Positions 8,817-18,733 of a DNA stretch of 64,000 bases are shown here, piece by piece (the stretch's first letter is position 1; each line of letters begins with the position of its first letter). A program made the position numbers and the translations under genes. The notes under the pieces were generated by a model. That model was not told where the DNA came from, made no database searches, and saw only the letters and a list, made by a program, of their open reading frames with translations. Origin of the DNA: Bacteroidales bacterium (lineage in GTDB: Bacteria; Bacteroidota; Bacteroidia; Bacteroidales; P3); contig WRCN01000009.1 of the NCBI GenBank assembly GCA_009783885.1, forward strand, positions 1 through 64,000. Direction: 5' to 3'.

Positions 8817-10754
8817 TTATTCTATCATTTTTCTTACTTCCTCATTTACTAAGTTTGCAAAGGCTTCCACACTCATCGCACCCAAATCGCCTTCGCCGCG
8901 CTTGCGAACGGAAACAGTGCCTTCGGCAGCTTCTTTCTCGCCAACCACGAGCATGTATGGAATTTTATTCAACTCTGCATCGCGAATTTTTTTACCGGTT
9001 TTTTCATTGCGTTCATCAACCGTACCGCGACAATCTGATAATTCCAAATCGCGTGCAACTTTGTTTGCATAATCTACGTATTTTTCAGAAATCGGGAGTA
9101 CAATGAACTGCTCGGGCGTGAGCCACAACGGAAAATTTCCGCCGGTGTGTTCAATCAAAACGGCTACAAACCGCTCCATCGAACCAAACGGGGCACGGTG
9201 AATGATGATCGGACGATGTTTTTGATTATCTGAGCCAATGTATTCCAAATCGAAACGTTCGGGCAAGTTGTAGTCCACTTGAACCGTGCCCAACTGCCAC
9301 TTGCGACCGATTGCATCTTTCACCATAAAATCCAATTTCGGACCATAAAATGCAGCTTCGCCCACTTCGGTAACGGTTTGCAAACCCTTTTCTGCTGCGG
9401 CTTCTACGATAGCGCCTTCGGATCGTTCCCAGTTTTCGTTGGAACCGATGTATTTGGTTGTGTTATTCGGATCGCGTAACGAAATTTGTGCTGTGTAGTC
9501 TTTAAAATCAAGGGTTTTGAAGATATATAGAATGATGTCGATTACGGCTTTGAACTCTTCTTTGAGTTGATCGGGTGTGCAGAAAATATGTGCATCATCT
9601 TGTGTAAACCCACGAACGCGCGTTAATCCATGCAATTCGCCACTTTGTTCGTAGCGATAAACCGTTCCGAATTCCGCATAACGCAACGGCAAATCTTTGT
9701 ACGAACGTGGTTTCGTTTTATAGATTTCGCAGTGATGCGGACAGTTCATCGGTTTCAACAAAAATTCTTCACCTTCGAATGGGGTATTGATCGTTTGAAA
9801 CGAATCCTTACCGTATTTTTCGTAGTGTCCGGACATTTTGTAAAGGTTGACATCGCCGATATGTGGTGTTTGCACTTGCTGGTAACCGGCTTTTTTTTGA
9901 GCACGTTTCAAGAAGTTTTCCAAACGTTCGCGAAGCGCAGCTCCTTTTGGAAGCCACATCGGCAAACCTTGTCCGACAGATTGCGAAAACACGAATAATT
10001 CCAACTCTTTGCCGAGTTTGCGATGGTCGCGTTTTTTCGCTTCTTCGAGCATGACCAAATAATCGGCAAGTTCTTTTTGTTTGGGGAATGAAATTGCGTA
10101 CAAACGCGTCAATTGCTTGCGTTTTTCATCGCCACGCCAATATGCTCCTGCGAGATTTAGAATTTTTACGGCCTTAATTACCGATGTATCCGGAATATGC
10201 GGACCACGACAAAGATCAATAAAATCACCACTCTCGTAAAGTGATATCGTGCCGTCTTCCAACTCTCCAATCAATTCTAATTTATATTCGTCGCCTTTTT
10301 TTGTAAAGAAATCCAGTGCATCGCATTTTGGAGTATCTTTTCGATTGAATACGGTTTTTTGCGCTGCCAATTCCAAAAATTTTGTTTCTATTTTTGCGAA
10401 ATCATCAGGGGTTACACTGTGTTCCTTGAAATCAATATCGTAATAAAATCCATTTTCAATAGCAGGTCCAATACCGAATTTCACACCCGGATAAAGTGCT
10501 TCAACAGCAGCAGCCAAAATATGCGCAGACGAGTGCCAAAATACGTGCTTACCTTCGGTATCGTTCCATGTTAGAAGTCGCAAATGACCATCAGTTTCGA
10601 GAGGTTTTAAGGCATCAATAATTTGGTCGTTAAATTTTGCAGCAAGCACATTTCGCGCCAAGCCCTCACTAATGCTTTTGGCAACATCCATCGCCGAAAC
10701 GCCTTTTTCAAAGGACTTTACAGCGCCATCGGGTAAAGTTATATGTATCATCAT
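8817..10754 (-). CDS. thrS: Threonyl-tRNA synthetase
   Basis: Class II synthetase that charges tRNA-Thr and edits Ser-tRNA-Thr. The order of domains is: TGS (first 60 residues, [14 protein letters not shown]), editing domain with HSSAH and CRGPHIP, catalytic core ([40 protein letters not shown]) and a C-terminal anticodon-binding domain. The reading frame is open back to 10835, but that extension spans the promoter box at 10779-10786. I therefore place the start at the ATG at 10754, or the adjacent one at 10751, giving about 645 residues. It is followed by infC in the same direction. Confidence 0.95.
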   Translation of the reverse strand: MMIHITLPDGAVKSFEKGVSAMDVAKSISEGLARNVLAAKFNDQIIDALKPLETDGHLRLLTWNDTEGKHVFWHSSAHILAAAVEALYPGVKFGIGPAIENGFYYDIDFKEHSVTPDDFAKIETKFLELAAQKTVFNRKDTPKCDALDFFTKKGDEYKLELIGELEDGTISLYESGDFIDLCRGPHIPDTSVIKAVKILNLAGAYWRGDEKRKQLTRLYAISFPKQKELADYLVMLEEAKKRDHRKLGKELELFVFSQSVGQGLPMWLPKGAALRERLENFLKRAQKKAGYQQVQTPHIGDVNLYKMSGHYEKYGKDSFQTINTPFEGEEFLLKPMNCPHHCEIYKTKPRSYKDLPLRYAEFGTVYRYEQSGELHGLTRVRGFTQDDAHIFCTPDQLKEEFKAVIDIILYIFKTLDFKDYTAQISLRDPNNTTKYIGSNENWERSEGAIVEAAAEKGLQTVTEVGEAAFYGPKLDFMVKDAIGRKWQLGTVQVDYNLPERFDLEYIGSDNQKHRPIIIHRAPFGSMERFVAVLIEHTGGNFPLWLTPEQFIVLPISEKYVDYANKVARDLELSDCRGTVDERNEKTGKKIRDAELNKIPYMLVVGEKEAAEGTVSVRKRGEGDLGAMSVEAFANLVNEEVRKMIE

Positions 10755-10778
10755 AAAAGTGTAATCAAAAATATCCTG

Positions 10779-10786
10779 CGAAGATA
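10779..10786 (-). promoter_or_regulatory. -7 box of the thrS-infC transcript
   Basis: Reads TATCTTCG on the minus strand (consensus TAnnTTTG), 24 bases before the thrS ATG. It supports the shorter start. Confidence 0.55.
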
Positions 10787-10824
10787 CGATTTTTTTTTGA
10801 AATAGACAAATTTTTTGTATAAAA

Positions 10825-10854
10825 AAAGGACACAAAAAATTCTTTGTGTCCTTT
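10825..10854 (-). terminator. Intrinsic terminator after argF
   Basis: Perfect 12-bp stem (AAAGGACACAAA / TTTGTGTCCTTT) with a 6-base loop. On the minus strand it is followed by a run of T, ending the ornithine carbamoyltransferase transcript before the thrS promoter. Confidence 0.75.
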
Positions 10855-10872
10855 GTGGTTAATCAATCTTTT

Positions 10873-11874
10873 TTATTGTCCCAACGTTGCAACCATCACT
10901 GCTTTGATCGTGTGCAGGCGATTTTCGGCTTCGTCGAAAACGATAGACATTGGAGATTCGAAAACGTCCTCAGTAACTTCCATCGCGTCAATTTTGAATT
11001 TTTTGTAAATGTCTCGTCCAACTTCAGTTTCGAGATTGTGGAAGGCCGGCAAACAGTGCATGAATTTCACGTGCGGATTGCCCGTTGCTTTTACAGCTTT
11101 CATGTTAACTTGGTAAGGCTTCAATAATTTGATACGTTCTGCCCAAACGGCTTCGGGTTCGCCCATAGATACCCACACGTCGGTATAGAGGAAATCTACG
11201 CCTTTCACGCCTACTTCAACTTTATCGGTAAATGTGATTTTTGCACCGGTTTCTTTAGCAATTTCTTTACATTTTTTCACCAACCATTCTTCCGGCCAAC
11301 ATTGTTTTGGTGCTACAGCGCGAAAATCCATTCCCATTTTAGCAGCACCCACCATCAATGAATTACCCATATTGTTACGTGCATCGCCCAAATAAGCGAA
11401 TTTCACTTGATGTAGCGGTTTGTCGCAATGTTCTCTCATCGTCAAAAAGTCAGCCAAAATTTGCGTTGGGTGAAACTCATTGGTCAAGCCGTTCCACACC
11501 GGTACACCTGCATATTGCCCTAACGTTTCTACAATTTCTTGTCCGTAACCGCGATATTCAATGCCGTCGTACATGCGTCCGAGCACGCGAGCTGTGTCTT
11601 TCATCGATTCTTTTTTGCCCATTTGCGAACCCGCAGGACCCAGATAGGTCACATGCGCGCCTTGGTCCAAAGCAGCCACTTCAAACGCGCAACGCGTGCG
11701 TGTAGAGTCTTTTTCAAACAACAGGACGATGTTTTTGCCTTTAAGGCGTTGCTGCTCGGTTCCGGCATATTTGGCTTTTTTCAAATCTGCGGAAAGATCG
11801 AGTAAATACTTGATTTCTTGCGGTGTAAAATCCAACAATTTGAGGAAATTACGGTTTCTTAGGTTAAATGCCAT
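10873..11874 (-). CDS. argF: Ornithine carbamoyltransferase
   Basis: A 333-residue enzyme that makes citrulline from ornithine and carbamoyl phosphate. Motifs present are the carbamoyl-phosphate loop DSTRTR (56-61), [12 protein letters not shown] (the ornithine-binding SMG loop) and HCLPAF with the catalytic Cys. The intact SMG loop argues for ornithine rather than the N-succinylornithine used by the Bacteroides fragilis homologue. The frame is open to 12066, but the start is ATG at 11874: the extension covers a promoter (11922-11953) and a terminator. No arginine deiminase or carbamate kinase gene is adjacent, so an anabolic role is likelier than a catabolic one. Confidence 0.92.
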   Translation of the reverse strand: MAFNLRNRNFLKLLDFTPQEIKYLLDLSADLKKAKYAGTEQQRLKGKNIVLLFEKDSTRTRCAFEVAALDQGAHVTYLGPAGSQMGKKESMKDTARVLGRMYDGIEYRGYGQEIVETLGQYAGVPVWNGLTNEFHPTQILADFLTMREHCDKPLHQVKFAYLGDARNNMGNSLMVGAAKMGMDFRAVAPKQCWPEEWLVKKCKEIAKETGAKITFTDKVEVGVKGVDFLYTDVWVSMGEPEAVWAERIKLLKPYQVNMKAVKATGNPHVKFMHCLPAFHNLETEVGRDIYKKFKIDAMEVTEDVFESPMSIVFDEAENRLHTIKAVMVATLGQ

Positions 11875-11921
11875 AGTTTCTTTGTTTTTATTAAGTTTTT
11901 GTTTTTTTGATTTTATGGGTG

Positions 11922-11953
11922 CAAAGATACAAATAAATTTTTGATTTCTCAAA
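11922..11953 (-). promoter_or_regulatory. Promoter of argF
   Basis: On the minus strand a TTTG -33 (11950-11953) and a TATCTTTG -7 (11922-11929) are separated by 20 bases. This is a near-ideal Bacteroidota sigma-ABfr promoter, 47 bases upstream of the chosen ATG. Confidence 0.75.
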
Positions 11954-12036
11954 TTATATCTAAATTTCTGTGTATCCTGTGTCGTTATTAATTTGAACAT
12001 ATTTAATATTATGTTAAATATAAGGATCGTAAAAAA

Positions 12037-12064
12037 GGGCGGAACAACCAAAAAAAGTCCGCCC
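12037..12064 (-). terminator. Intrinsic terminator after TPR gene
   Basis: GGGCGGA / TCCGCCC stem with a 14-base loop, followed on the minus strand by six T. A second imperfect hairpin lies at about 12067-12098, directly after the stop codon of the TPR gene. Confidence 0.65.
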
Positions 12065-12098
12065 ATAAATAATCATTATTCACCCCCAGTGAATATGA

Positions 12099-13241
12099 TT
12101 ATCTATTTTGTTTCTCAATTTCTGTGTTGATTGCACTAACTTTATCCATCATGCCTAAATTCGTATAGATTCCTTTCAAGATCATCATTACATCAATATC
12201 ATTTGGTTGTACTTCCAGCGCTTTTTCTAACATCTGGGCTGCTTTTCTGAACATATCATTTGCTTTTTCAAGTAACTCTTCATATTTTTTTTGCTCACTC
12301 ATTGGCAATGCATCCGCTTCAAGTCTGATATCAACGCCTTGGTTATAATAAAGTACGCCCAAATTGAAAATAGCTTCAAAATAGTCGGATTGCAATTCAA
12401 GCGTTCTCAGATAAGCCTGCTCTGCCTCTTTAGGCATTTTGATTTGGGCATAAGCTGCGCCCAATGCAAAAAACACAACCGGATCATCAGCATATTGTTC
12501 AGCCATATTGCTTAAAATTTGCGATGCACGTTCATAATTATGAATTTGCAAGTGAATATTCGCTGCGTTAATCATTGCCATATAGTCATCGGAAAATCGT
12601 TCAACAACCAAATCTGCATATCTACCAGCGTTTGCAAAATCGTTTTCGTCTATGTAGATGAGGGCTAAATTAATGTATGCTGATGGTTGATCAGCTTCGA
12701 GTTCAATAACTTTTAGGTAAAATTCTTTTGCCATTGCTTTGTCTCCGGCTGCATAAGCACTAAGCGCTATACTGAACATTCCCAAAGTATCTATAACGCC
12801 ATCGAATGCATTAGTGTTTATACTTATTTTGAACATCTCTACGGCTTCGGAAAATCTTTGTTCTTGATAAAGCGCTACCCCTGAATTGTATGCAGCAATA
12901 GCTAAATTAGAAATCTCCTGTCTCGCCAAGAGGCTGAAATCTTCATTTAATGAAAACACTTTTTGGAAAGATTGAAATGCCAAAGGAATCGGATTTGGCT
13001 CTAATTTTCGGTACTCAGGTTTTTCAGTAACTGCTATAGCTGTGTAAATTTTAGCTTGACTCAGCCAAGCCATTGCATTCGACTGATTTTCAGGCTCTTC
13101 CATAGCTAATTTGATAGCTGTGAGTGCCCTATCAAGTCTTTCTCTTCTAAGTTCTGTGTCGGCATTTCTCAGGTTTCTACTTTGTGCAAAAACCATTGCG
13201 GACATACATACGAGTGCTAAAAATACGTGTAATTTTTTCAT
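12099..13241 (-). CDS. Secreted TPR-repeat protein
   Basis: A 380-residue protein with a signal peptide (about 1-19, ending MVFAQ). Tetratricopeptide repeats fill most of the rest, e.g. YNSGVALYQEQRFSEAVEMF, AYINLALIYIDENDFANAGRYA, VFFALGAAYAQIKMPKEAEQAY and FNLGVLYYNQG. It is probably a periplasmic or outer-membrane scaffold. It lies 62 bases downstream of gyrA in the same direction. No catalytic domain is visible and the partner is unknown. Confidence 0.8.
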   Translation of the reverse strand: MKKLHVFLALVCMSAMVFAQSRNLRNADTELRRERLDRALTAIKLAMEEPENQSNAMAWLSQAKIYTAIAVTEKPEYRKLEPNPIPLAFQSFQKVFSLNEDFSLLARQEISNLAIAAYNSGVALYQEQRFSEAVEMFKISINTNAFDGVIDTLGMFSIALSAYAAGDKAMAKEFYLKVIELEADQPSAYINLALIYIDENDFANAGRYADLVVERFSDDYMAMINAANIHLQIHNYERASQILSNMAEQYADDPVVFFALGAAYAQIKMPKEAEQAYLRTLELQSDYFEAIFNLGVLYYNQGVDIRLEADALPMSEQKKYEELLEKANDMFRKAAQMLEKALEVQPNDIDVMMILKGIYTNLGMMDKVSAINTEIEKQNR

Positions 13242-13303
13242 GCGATTGTGTTTTAAGAGATTGTTACTTAAATATTTTTTTGATTGTTTTGAAACCTGAA
13301 AGT

Positions 13304-15856
13304 TTAATTAACTTCGTTGAAGGCTTCATTATTTTCTTGTTTGGTATGAATTTCGGCGGTTGTCTCAACTGTTTCAACATCTATCGGATTGCCGTTTTCG
13401 TCCAAATGTTCATCGTCTTCAGCAGGAACTTGCGTTACAGACGCAATCGCATCCGATCCTTTCAGGTTGATGAGTTTCACGCCTTGCGTATTTCGACCTA
13501 CTACGCGCAAATCTTTAACCGCCATACGTAAAATAATACCGGATTTGTTGATAATCATCAAATCATCAGTATCTTTCACATTTTTAATAGCAATCAATGA
13601 GCCCGTTTTATCTGTGATGCTAATCGTTTTCACGCCTTTTCCACCACGATTGGTTGCGCGATATTCGTCCAAATCCGAACGTTTGCCGAAGCCTTTCTCA
13701 GATACAACTAATATGTCATAATCTTTACTGTCCACGCAAACCATACCAATAACTTCGTCTTTTTCGCCCTGCAACGTGATACCTTTCACGCCGGACGCTC
13801 CCCTACCCATTGGCCGAACTTTCGCTTCATTGAAACGAACTGCCTTGCCCGAACGCAAAGCTAACATCACTTCGTTGGTGCCGTTGGTAAGTTTGGCTTC
13901 GAGCAATTGATCGCCTTCGCGAATATTCAGAGCGATAATTCCATTTTGACGAGGACGCGAATAAGCTTCTAAAGACGTCTTTTTGATGATACCTTCTTTC
14001 GTGCAAAGGATGATAAAGTTTTCCTTTAAATAATTTTCGTTTTTTAGGTCTTTTACATTGAGATATGCACGAACTTTATCATCCGGTTCAATGTTAATCA
14101 TGTTCTGAATGGCACGCCCTTTTGAAGTGCGCGTACCTTCCGGAATATCAAACACACGCATCCAAAAACACTTGCCTTTTTCGGTGAAAAGCAACATGTA
14201 ATTATGCATCGAAGCAACAAATAGATGCTCAACAAAATCCTTATCGCGAACATCACTGCCTTTTGCACCTTTTCCGCCCCTATTTTGACGTTGGTATTCA
14301 CTCAATAACGTACGTTTGATATAACCTAAATGCGAAATTGTAACAACGACATCTTCGTCAGCAATCATATCTTCAATACGGAATTCGGATGCCGAATATT
14401 CGATACGACTGCGGCGCTCATCGCCAAATTTAGCCTTCATATCCAACATTTCGTCCTTAATGATTTGCATACGAATGTTTTCGCAAGCTAAAATTTCTTT
14501 GCAACGCGCAATGAACTGCATCAATTCGTCATATTCGGCTTGTAATCTTTTGCGTTCTAAACCGGCTAATTGGCGCAAGCGCATTTCTACAATCGCTTTC
14601 GCTTGAATTTCAGTGAAAGCCCATTTTGAAATCAAGCCTTGAACTGCTTCTTGAACGGTTTCCGAAGCACGAATTAAGGCAATAATTTCATCAATTATAT
14701 CCAGCGCTTTCAGCAAGCCTTCCAAAATATGTGCACGTTCTTCCGCTTTACGAAGCTCATATTGTGTTCTGCGAACGACAATTTCGTGGCGATGTTCTAC
14801 AAAATATTTAATTAAATCTTTTAAATTCAGCAACATCGGACGTCCCTTAACCAATGCAATGCTATTGATGCTGAATGAGGTTTGCAGTTGCGTATATTGA
14901 TATAATTTGTTTAAAACCACGTTTGCAACGGCATCGCGCTTCAATTCAATCACAATACGCACGTCTTTAGTGGATTCATCACGAACTTCGGAAATCCCCT
15001 CAATGATTTTTTCTTCCACCAATTCCGCAATTTTTTCCTGCAAAGTCGCTTTGTTGACTTGGTAAGGTATCGAAGTTACAATAATTTGATCGTGATGACC
15101 TTTTTCATGCACTTCAATCGTAGCTTCGGCACGCATAACTACACGTCCTCTACCCGTTTGATATGCTTCTTTTACGCCGTCGCAACCATAAATAATACCG
15201 CCTGTCGGGAAATCCGGAGCCTTAATGTATCGCATTAATTCATCTATGGTAACATCTTTATTATCAATATATGCAATAACGCCGTCAAGCACTTCGGTCA
15301 AATTGTGTGGAGCCATATTTGTAGCCATACCCACAGCAATCCCCGAACTTCCATTTACCAAAAGGCTTGGAATTTTGGCCGGCAAAACTGTAGGTTCATC
15401 CAAACTATCGTCGAAGTTAAGCTGAAAATCCACCGTCTCTTTGTCAATATCTTCCAACATGGCTTCAGTAATTTTCTTCATACGTGCCTCCGTATAACGC
15501 ATCGCAGCAGGCGAATCTTGATCCATAGAACCAAAGTTTCCCTGTCCGTCCACAAACGGGTATCTCAATGACCAATCCTGCGCCATACGCACCATAGCAT
15601 CATATACCGACGAGTCGCCGTGCGGGTGGTACTTACCCAACACTTCTCCTACAATTCTTGCAGATTTTTTATGTCCTCCACTCGAACCTATGCCCATTTC
15701 GTTCATTGCGAATAAAATACGACGGTGTACAGGTTTCAATCCATCTCTCACATCAGGAAGTGCACGAGATACAATCACCGACATAGAATAATCTATATAG
15801 GCTGATTTCATTTGGTCTTCAATGTTAACCTGAATAATTTTTTCGTTTTCTAACAT
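13304..15856 (-). CDS. gyrA: DNA gyrase subunit A
   Basis: An 850-residue type II topoisomerase subunit that cuts and rejoins DNA during negative supercoiling. The catalytic tyrosine is in [10 protein letters not shown] (Tyr121). The quinolone-determining region reads [10 protein letters not shown], so the positions equivalent to E. coli Ser83 and Asp87 are Ser and Asp, the susceptible type. The C-terminal domain carries a GyrA-box-like QNRGGKG, which separates it from ParC. The end is acidic and Thr/Glu-rich. Start ATG at 15856. gyrB is not in the window. Confidence 0.96.
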   Translation of the reverse strand: MLENEKIIQVNIEDQMKSAYIDYSMSVIVSRALPDVRDGLKPVHRRILFAMNEMGIGSSGGHKKSARIVGEVLGKYHPHGDSSVYDAMVRMAQDWSLRYPFVDGQGNFGSMDQDSPAAMRYTEARMKKITEAMLEDIDKETVDFQLNFDDSLDEPTVLPAKIPSLLVNGSSGIAVGMATNMAPHNLTEVLDGVIAYIDNKDVTIDELMRYIKAPDFPTGGIIYGCDGVKEAYQTGRGRVVMRAEATIEVHEKGHHDQIIVTSIPYQVNKATLQEKIAELVEEKIIEGISEVRDESTKDVRIVIELKRDAVANVVLNKLYQYTQLQTSFSINSIALVKGRPMLLNLKDLIKYFVEHRHEIVVRRTQYELRKAEERAHILEGLLKALDIIDEIIALIRASETVQEAVQGLISKWAFTEIQAKAIVEMRLRQLAGLERKRLQAEYDELMQFIARCKEILACENIRMQIIKDEMLDMKAKFGDERRSRIEYSASEFRIEDMIADEDVVVTISHLGYIKRTLLSEYQRQNRGGKGAKGSDVRDKDFVEHLFVASMHNYMLLFTEKGKCFWMRVFDIPEGTRTSKGRAIQNMINIEPDDKVRAYLNVKDLKNENYLKENFIILCTKEGIIKKTSLEAYSRPRQNGIIALNIREGDQLLEAKLTNGTNEVMLALRSGKAVRFNEAKVRPMGRGASGVKGITLQGEKDEVIGMVCVDSKDYDILVVSEKGFGKRSDLDEYRATNRGGKGVKTISITDKTGSLIAIKNVKDTDDLMIINKSGIILRMAVKDLRVVGRNTQGVKLINLKGSDAIASVTQVPAEDDEHLDENGNPIDVETVETTAEIHTKQENNEAFNEVN

Positions 15857-15983
15857 TTTTCTTGTTTAAATAATTGTCAATCAACACTCATTGCCTTTCG
15901 CAAACAAAGTATGCAAAGTTACGGAAAATATCTGAAATTTGCAAGTTTTTTCTTAATAGTTTTTCAACAATTTTCTAACGGTC

Positions 15984-16691
15984 TTATGGCTTCGTTATCC
16001 GCTCAAAAAATGCATCTCTATAAGTACTTCCTATGGCGATTTCATGCTTTCCGATAAAAATATCGCCGGAATCGAACGACTCTATGCGGTTGAGATTGAC
16101 AATATACGACTTATTAACACGCATGAAAATATCGGAAGGAAGTTGTTCATAAATAGATTTTAGAGTGATTTTTGTGATAATTTTCTGCTCATTGGTTTGA
16201 ATAATAATATAATCTTTCAAACCTTCAATAAAGATAATGTTTTCAAACAATATGCGATAAAAACGGCGGTCGGATTTCACAAAAATATAGTTTTTCGTAA
16301 CTGCTTCAAGATGGTTTTTTTGCGGTTTTTCCGATAGGAGGAGAAAATAGTCGCAGGCTTTTTCAACAGCCTTTTGAAAACGCTGCAATTCAACAGGTTT
16401 CAAAAGATAGTCAATGGCATCCAGGTCGTAACTATCTACCGCGTATTCGGAGTATGCCGTAGTGAAAATTACAAGCGTATGCTTGGGAATGGTTTTCGCA
16501 AACTCAATGCCGTCAGATCCGGGCATACGAATGTCGAGAAATACCAAATCCACCGAATTTTCGAGCATAAATTTTCCTGCAGAATCCGCATCGCCGAAAC
16601 TGCCTAACAATTTTAAGATTGGCGTTTCCTTTACCAATAGCTGTATGGCTTTGCGCCCCAAAGGTTCGTCGTCAACAATAATACAATTCAT
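15984..16691 (-). CDS. LytTR-family response regulator
   Basis: A 235-residue regulator. The N-terminal receiver domain has the acidic pair in IIVDDEP, the phosphorylated Asp53 in LVFLDIRMPGSDG, and the Lys in DYLLKPV. The C-terminal LytTR DNA-binding domain runs from about 135 (YIFVKSDRRFYRILFENIIFIEGLKDY ending in RVNKSYIVNLNRIESF). It lies 95 bases downstream of the LytS-like kinase gene, so the two form a two-component system. The divergent cargo gene at 18734 is a possible target. Confidence 0.9.
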   Translation of the reverse strand: MNCIIVDDEPLGRKAIQLLVKETPILKLLGSFGDADSAGKFMLENSVDLVFLDIRMPGSDGIEFAKTIPKHTLVIFTTAYSEYAVDSYDLDAIDYLLKPVELQRFQKAVEKACDYFLLLSEKPQKNHLEAVTKNYIFVKSDRRFYRILFENIIFIEGLKDYIIIQTNEQKIITKITLKSIYEQLPSDIFMRVNKSYIVNLNRIESFDSGDIFIGKHEIAIGSTYRDAFFERITKP

Positions 16692-16786
16692 ACGAGTAAA
16701 TTATTTTTTTTATTAAGGTTGTATGCAGCCCACAGGCATTTATTCATGGCATTGTGTATGCTTTTGTACATGCGGGGTTCATAGTC

Positions 16787-18502
16787 TTATACTTTAACAG
16801 GTGATATTTTTACGAATAATTGAACGCTGTAACTTGTTTCATCGTCTTGTAATTCTAACGTATAATTTTCGTTGTATAATAAGTCCAGTCGTCGACAGAT
16901 ATTGATCAGTCCCAATCCGCCATATACATTTTTCCGATATAGCTTTGCAGGTTTGGAATTGCAACAAGTAAAATGCAATCTGTCGCCTACAATTCTGAAG
17001 TGCAAATTGATATGCGACAAACCCGCAGTATCATTGCCATGTTTCACTGCATTTTCAACAAAAGGAATGAAAAGCAGCGGCGGCACGAATACATTTTCGA
17101 CATTGTCGTTTGTCGAAATGCTGAACTCGAAACGATCGCGACGTATTTTTTCCAAATTCAGAAAATCGGCAAAAAATTGAATATCGTCGTTCAATAATAC
17201 TTCTTTTTTAGCGCTGTTGTTGAATTGATACTTCATCATATCGCTCATTTTGCGAAGAATAATAGCTGCTTCTTCAGGATTTTCGCGGATGAGCACAAGG
17301 ATATTGTTAAGCATGTTGAACAGAAAGTGCGGATTGATTTGGTTTTGCAACTGTTCGAGTTCGGCACGTATGGTAGCTGTTTCGAGTTGTGCAATATAGC
17401 GTTCGTTACGCGCCCAACGTTGAAAAAGCACAAAAGCAGTGCTTCCTGCAAGTATGAAACCCGATGTTACGGTGTTAATAATCATATACAACCACCATAA
17501 TCCCTTAATAGTTTCAAATAATGATAATCGTGATGATAATGATAACGATACCATCAATAAAACAAAAATAAGAACCGATAAAACACCGCCGGCTACAATA
17601 TACCATATCAATTTGTTTTTGAAAAAAAGGCGTGGAAGTAGCACGTAGATGTTGACATAGACAAGTGTCAGAAAAACGCCTGCAACAGTAAGCGAATGTG
17701 ACACGCTAATGGCTCCAAGCACAAGCAAAAAGAGCAAATTTCGAACCAAACGATAGCGTTTCTCAATCAGAAAATTCAGTAAGCGGTTTTGCTCACCAAA
17801 CACATGCTTGGTTTGTTCGACAAAAACACGCTTGTGCTCGCTTTCGTATAATTGTTGTCGTAGCGATTTGCTGAGTTCCATCAACATTTGCGAAGTTTCT
17901 TGTGGCGATGAAACCACTGTAACGGAAGCCTTATCCAGCGTATCAATTAATGCAACGGAATCAATTTTATTGCGCGCCTTTTCAAGTTCTGCACGAAAGC
18001 TCGTTTCCTCCAATTCACGAATTCTATCACCCGATTTCTGCAAATAGTGTAGAAAAACAATCAGCGAAGTAGCACCAATAAAGATAAAGCAAGTAAAGAA
18101 ATCGTACAAAAGTAAAAAAAACCGTACACCATCGTTACCTTTCGAGAAAAATCCGCGATAAATTTCAGGCTGGAGTTGATAAATCACCCATTCGAACAGT
18201 ACATTCATCAGTATAAAAAAAACAATCAGTGCTGCTAACGAACTAACATACCGAAAATATCTGCCACGTAGCAAAAGACGTGGAATGAGTTTGTAGATAT
18301 TCAAAAAACAAACCGTAACAAACATTGCTGTAAGCAACAAAATTTTGACAATAACAGGCAGGCCAACATCCGAAACCTCTACCGGAATTTCTCCGAAAAG
18401 CACAAACGCAATCAAAGCAGTTATACACAACGTTGCAACGTTCTGTTTTTGGTCGGATGTAAAAGAGATTTTTGATTCTACCGTATTTTGTTGTTCGGGC
18501 AT
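16787..18502 (-). CDS. LytS-like sensor kinase with duplicated sensor/phosphoacceptor module
   Basis: The start is ATG at 18502 (571 residues); a TTG seven codons earlier lies on the -7 box. The protein holds two copies of a module made of about four membrane segments and a cytoplasmic helix. The second copy is a normal His_kinase (LytS/YehU) unit with NQINPHFLFNMLNNI (His392), followed by the HATPase domain (FVPPLLFIPFVENAVKHG, YGGLGLINICRRL). The first copy aligns over its whole length (RAELEKARNKIDSVALIDTL) but has Ser-Val where Pro-His should be, and it lacks an ATPase domain. It probably signals through the regulator at 15984. Confidence 0.88.
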   Translation of the reverse strand: MPEQQNTVESKISFTSDQKQNVATLCITALIAFVLFGEIPVEVSDVGLPVIVKILLLTAMFVTVCFLNIYKLIPRLLLRGRYFRYVSSLAALIVFFILMNVLFEWVIYQLQPEIYRGFFSKGNDGVRFFLLLYDFFTCFIFIGATSLIVFLHYLQKSGDRIRELEETSFRAELEKARNKIDSVALIDTLDKASVTVVSSPQETSQMLMELSKSLRQQLYESEHKRVFVEQTKHVFGEQNRLLNFLIEKRYRLVRNLLFLLVLGAISVSHSLTVAGVFLTLVYVNIYVLLPRLFFKNKLIWYIVAGGVLSVLIFVLLMVSLSLSSRLSLFETIKGLWWLYMIINTVTSGFILAGSTAFVLFQRWARNERYIAQLETATIRAELEQLQNQINPHFLFNMLNNILVLIRENPEEAAIILRKMSDMMKYQFNNSAKKEVLLNDDIQFFADFLNLEKIRRDRFEFSISTNDNVENVFVPPLLFIPFVENAVKHGNDTAGLSHINLHFRIVGDRLHFTCCNSKPAKLYRKNVYGGLGLINICRRLDLLYNENYTLELQDDETSYSVQLFVKISPVKV

Positions 18503-18520
18503 TCTTTGTTTAATTTTTTG

Positions 18521-18528
18521 CAAAAGTA
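18521..18528 (-). promoter_or_regulatory. -7 box of the kinase-regulator operon
   Basis: Reads TACTTTTG on the minus strand, 18 bases before the ATG at 18502. It rules out the longer TTG start. Confidence 0.5.
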
Positions 18529-18733
18529 CGCATTTTTTTTCTTATGGTTGATATATTTAAGCATATTTAACCCATAAATTTGGCTACAAAAACTACCTAT
18601 TGTTTCATTTCGTCGATTTTTTTCGTATTTTCGTCTAAAATATTCTTTCAACGCCAAAATATTTTCCTATTTTTGCAAAACGAATTTAGAATATTCTGCA
18701 AAAAACCATTTAACAAACCAAAAAAATTATACC

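Noticed and set aside
10755-10835. N-terminal extension of thrS
   Set aside because: It crosses the -7 box, and the conserved TGS domain begins only at 10754/10751.
10873-11874. N-succinylornithine carbamoyltransferase
   Set aside because: The intact DVWVSMGE and HPTQ motifs fit true ornithine carbamoyltransferase.
11875-12066. N-terminal extension of ornithine carbamoyltransferase
   Set aside because: It contains a perfect promoter and a terminator hairpin; family members start at MAFNLRNRN.
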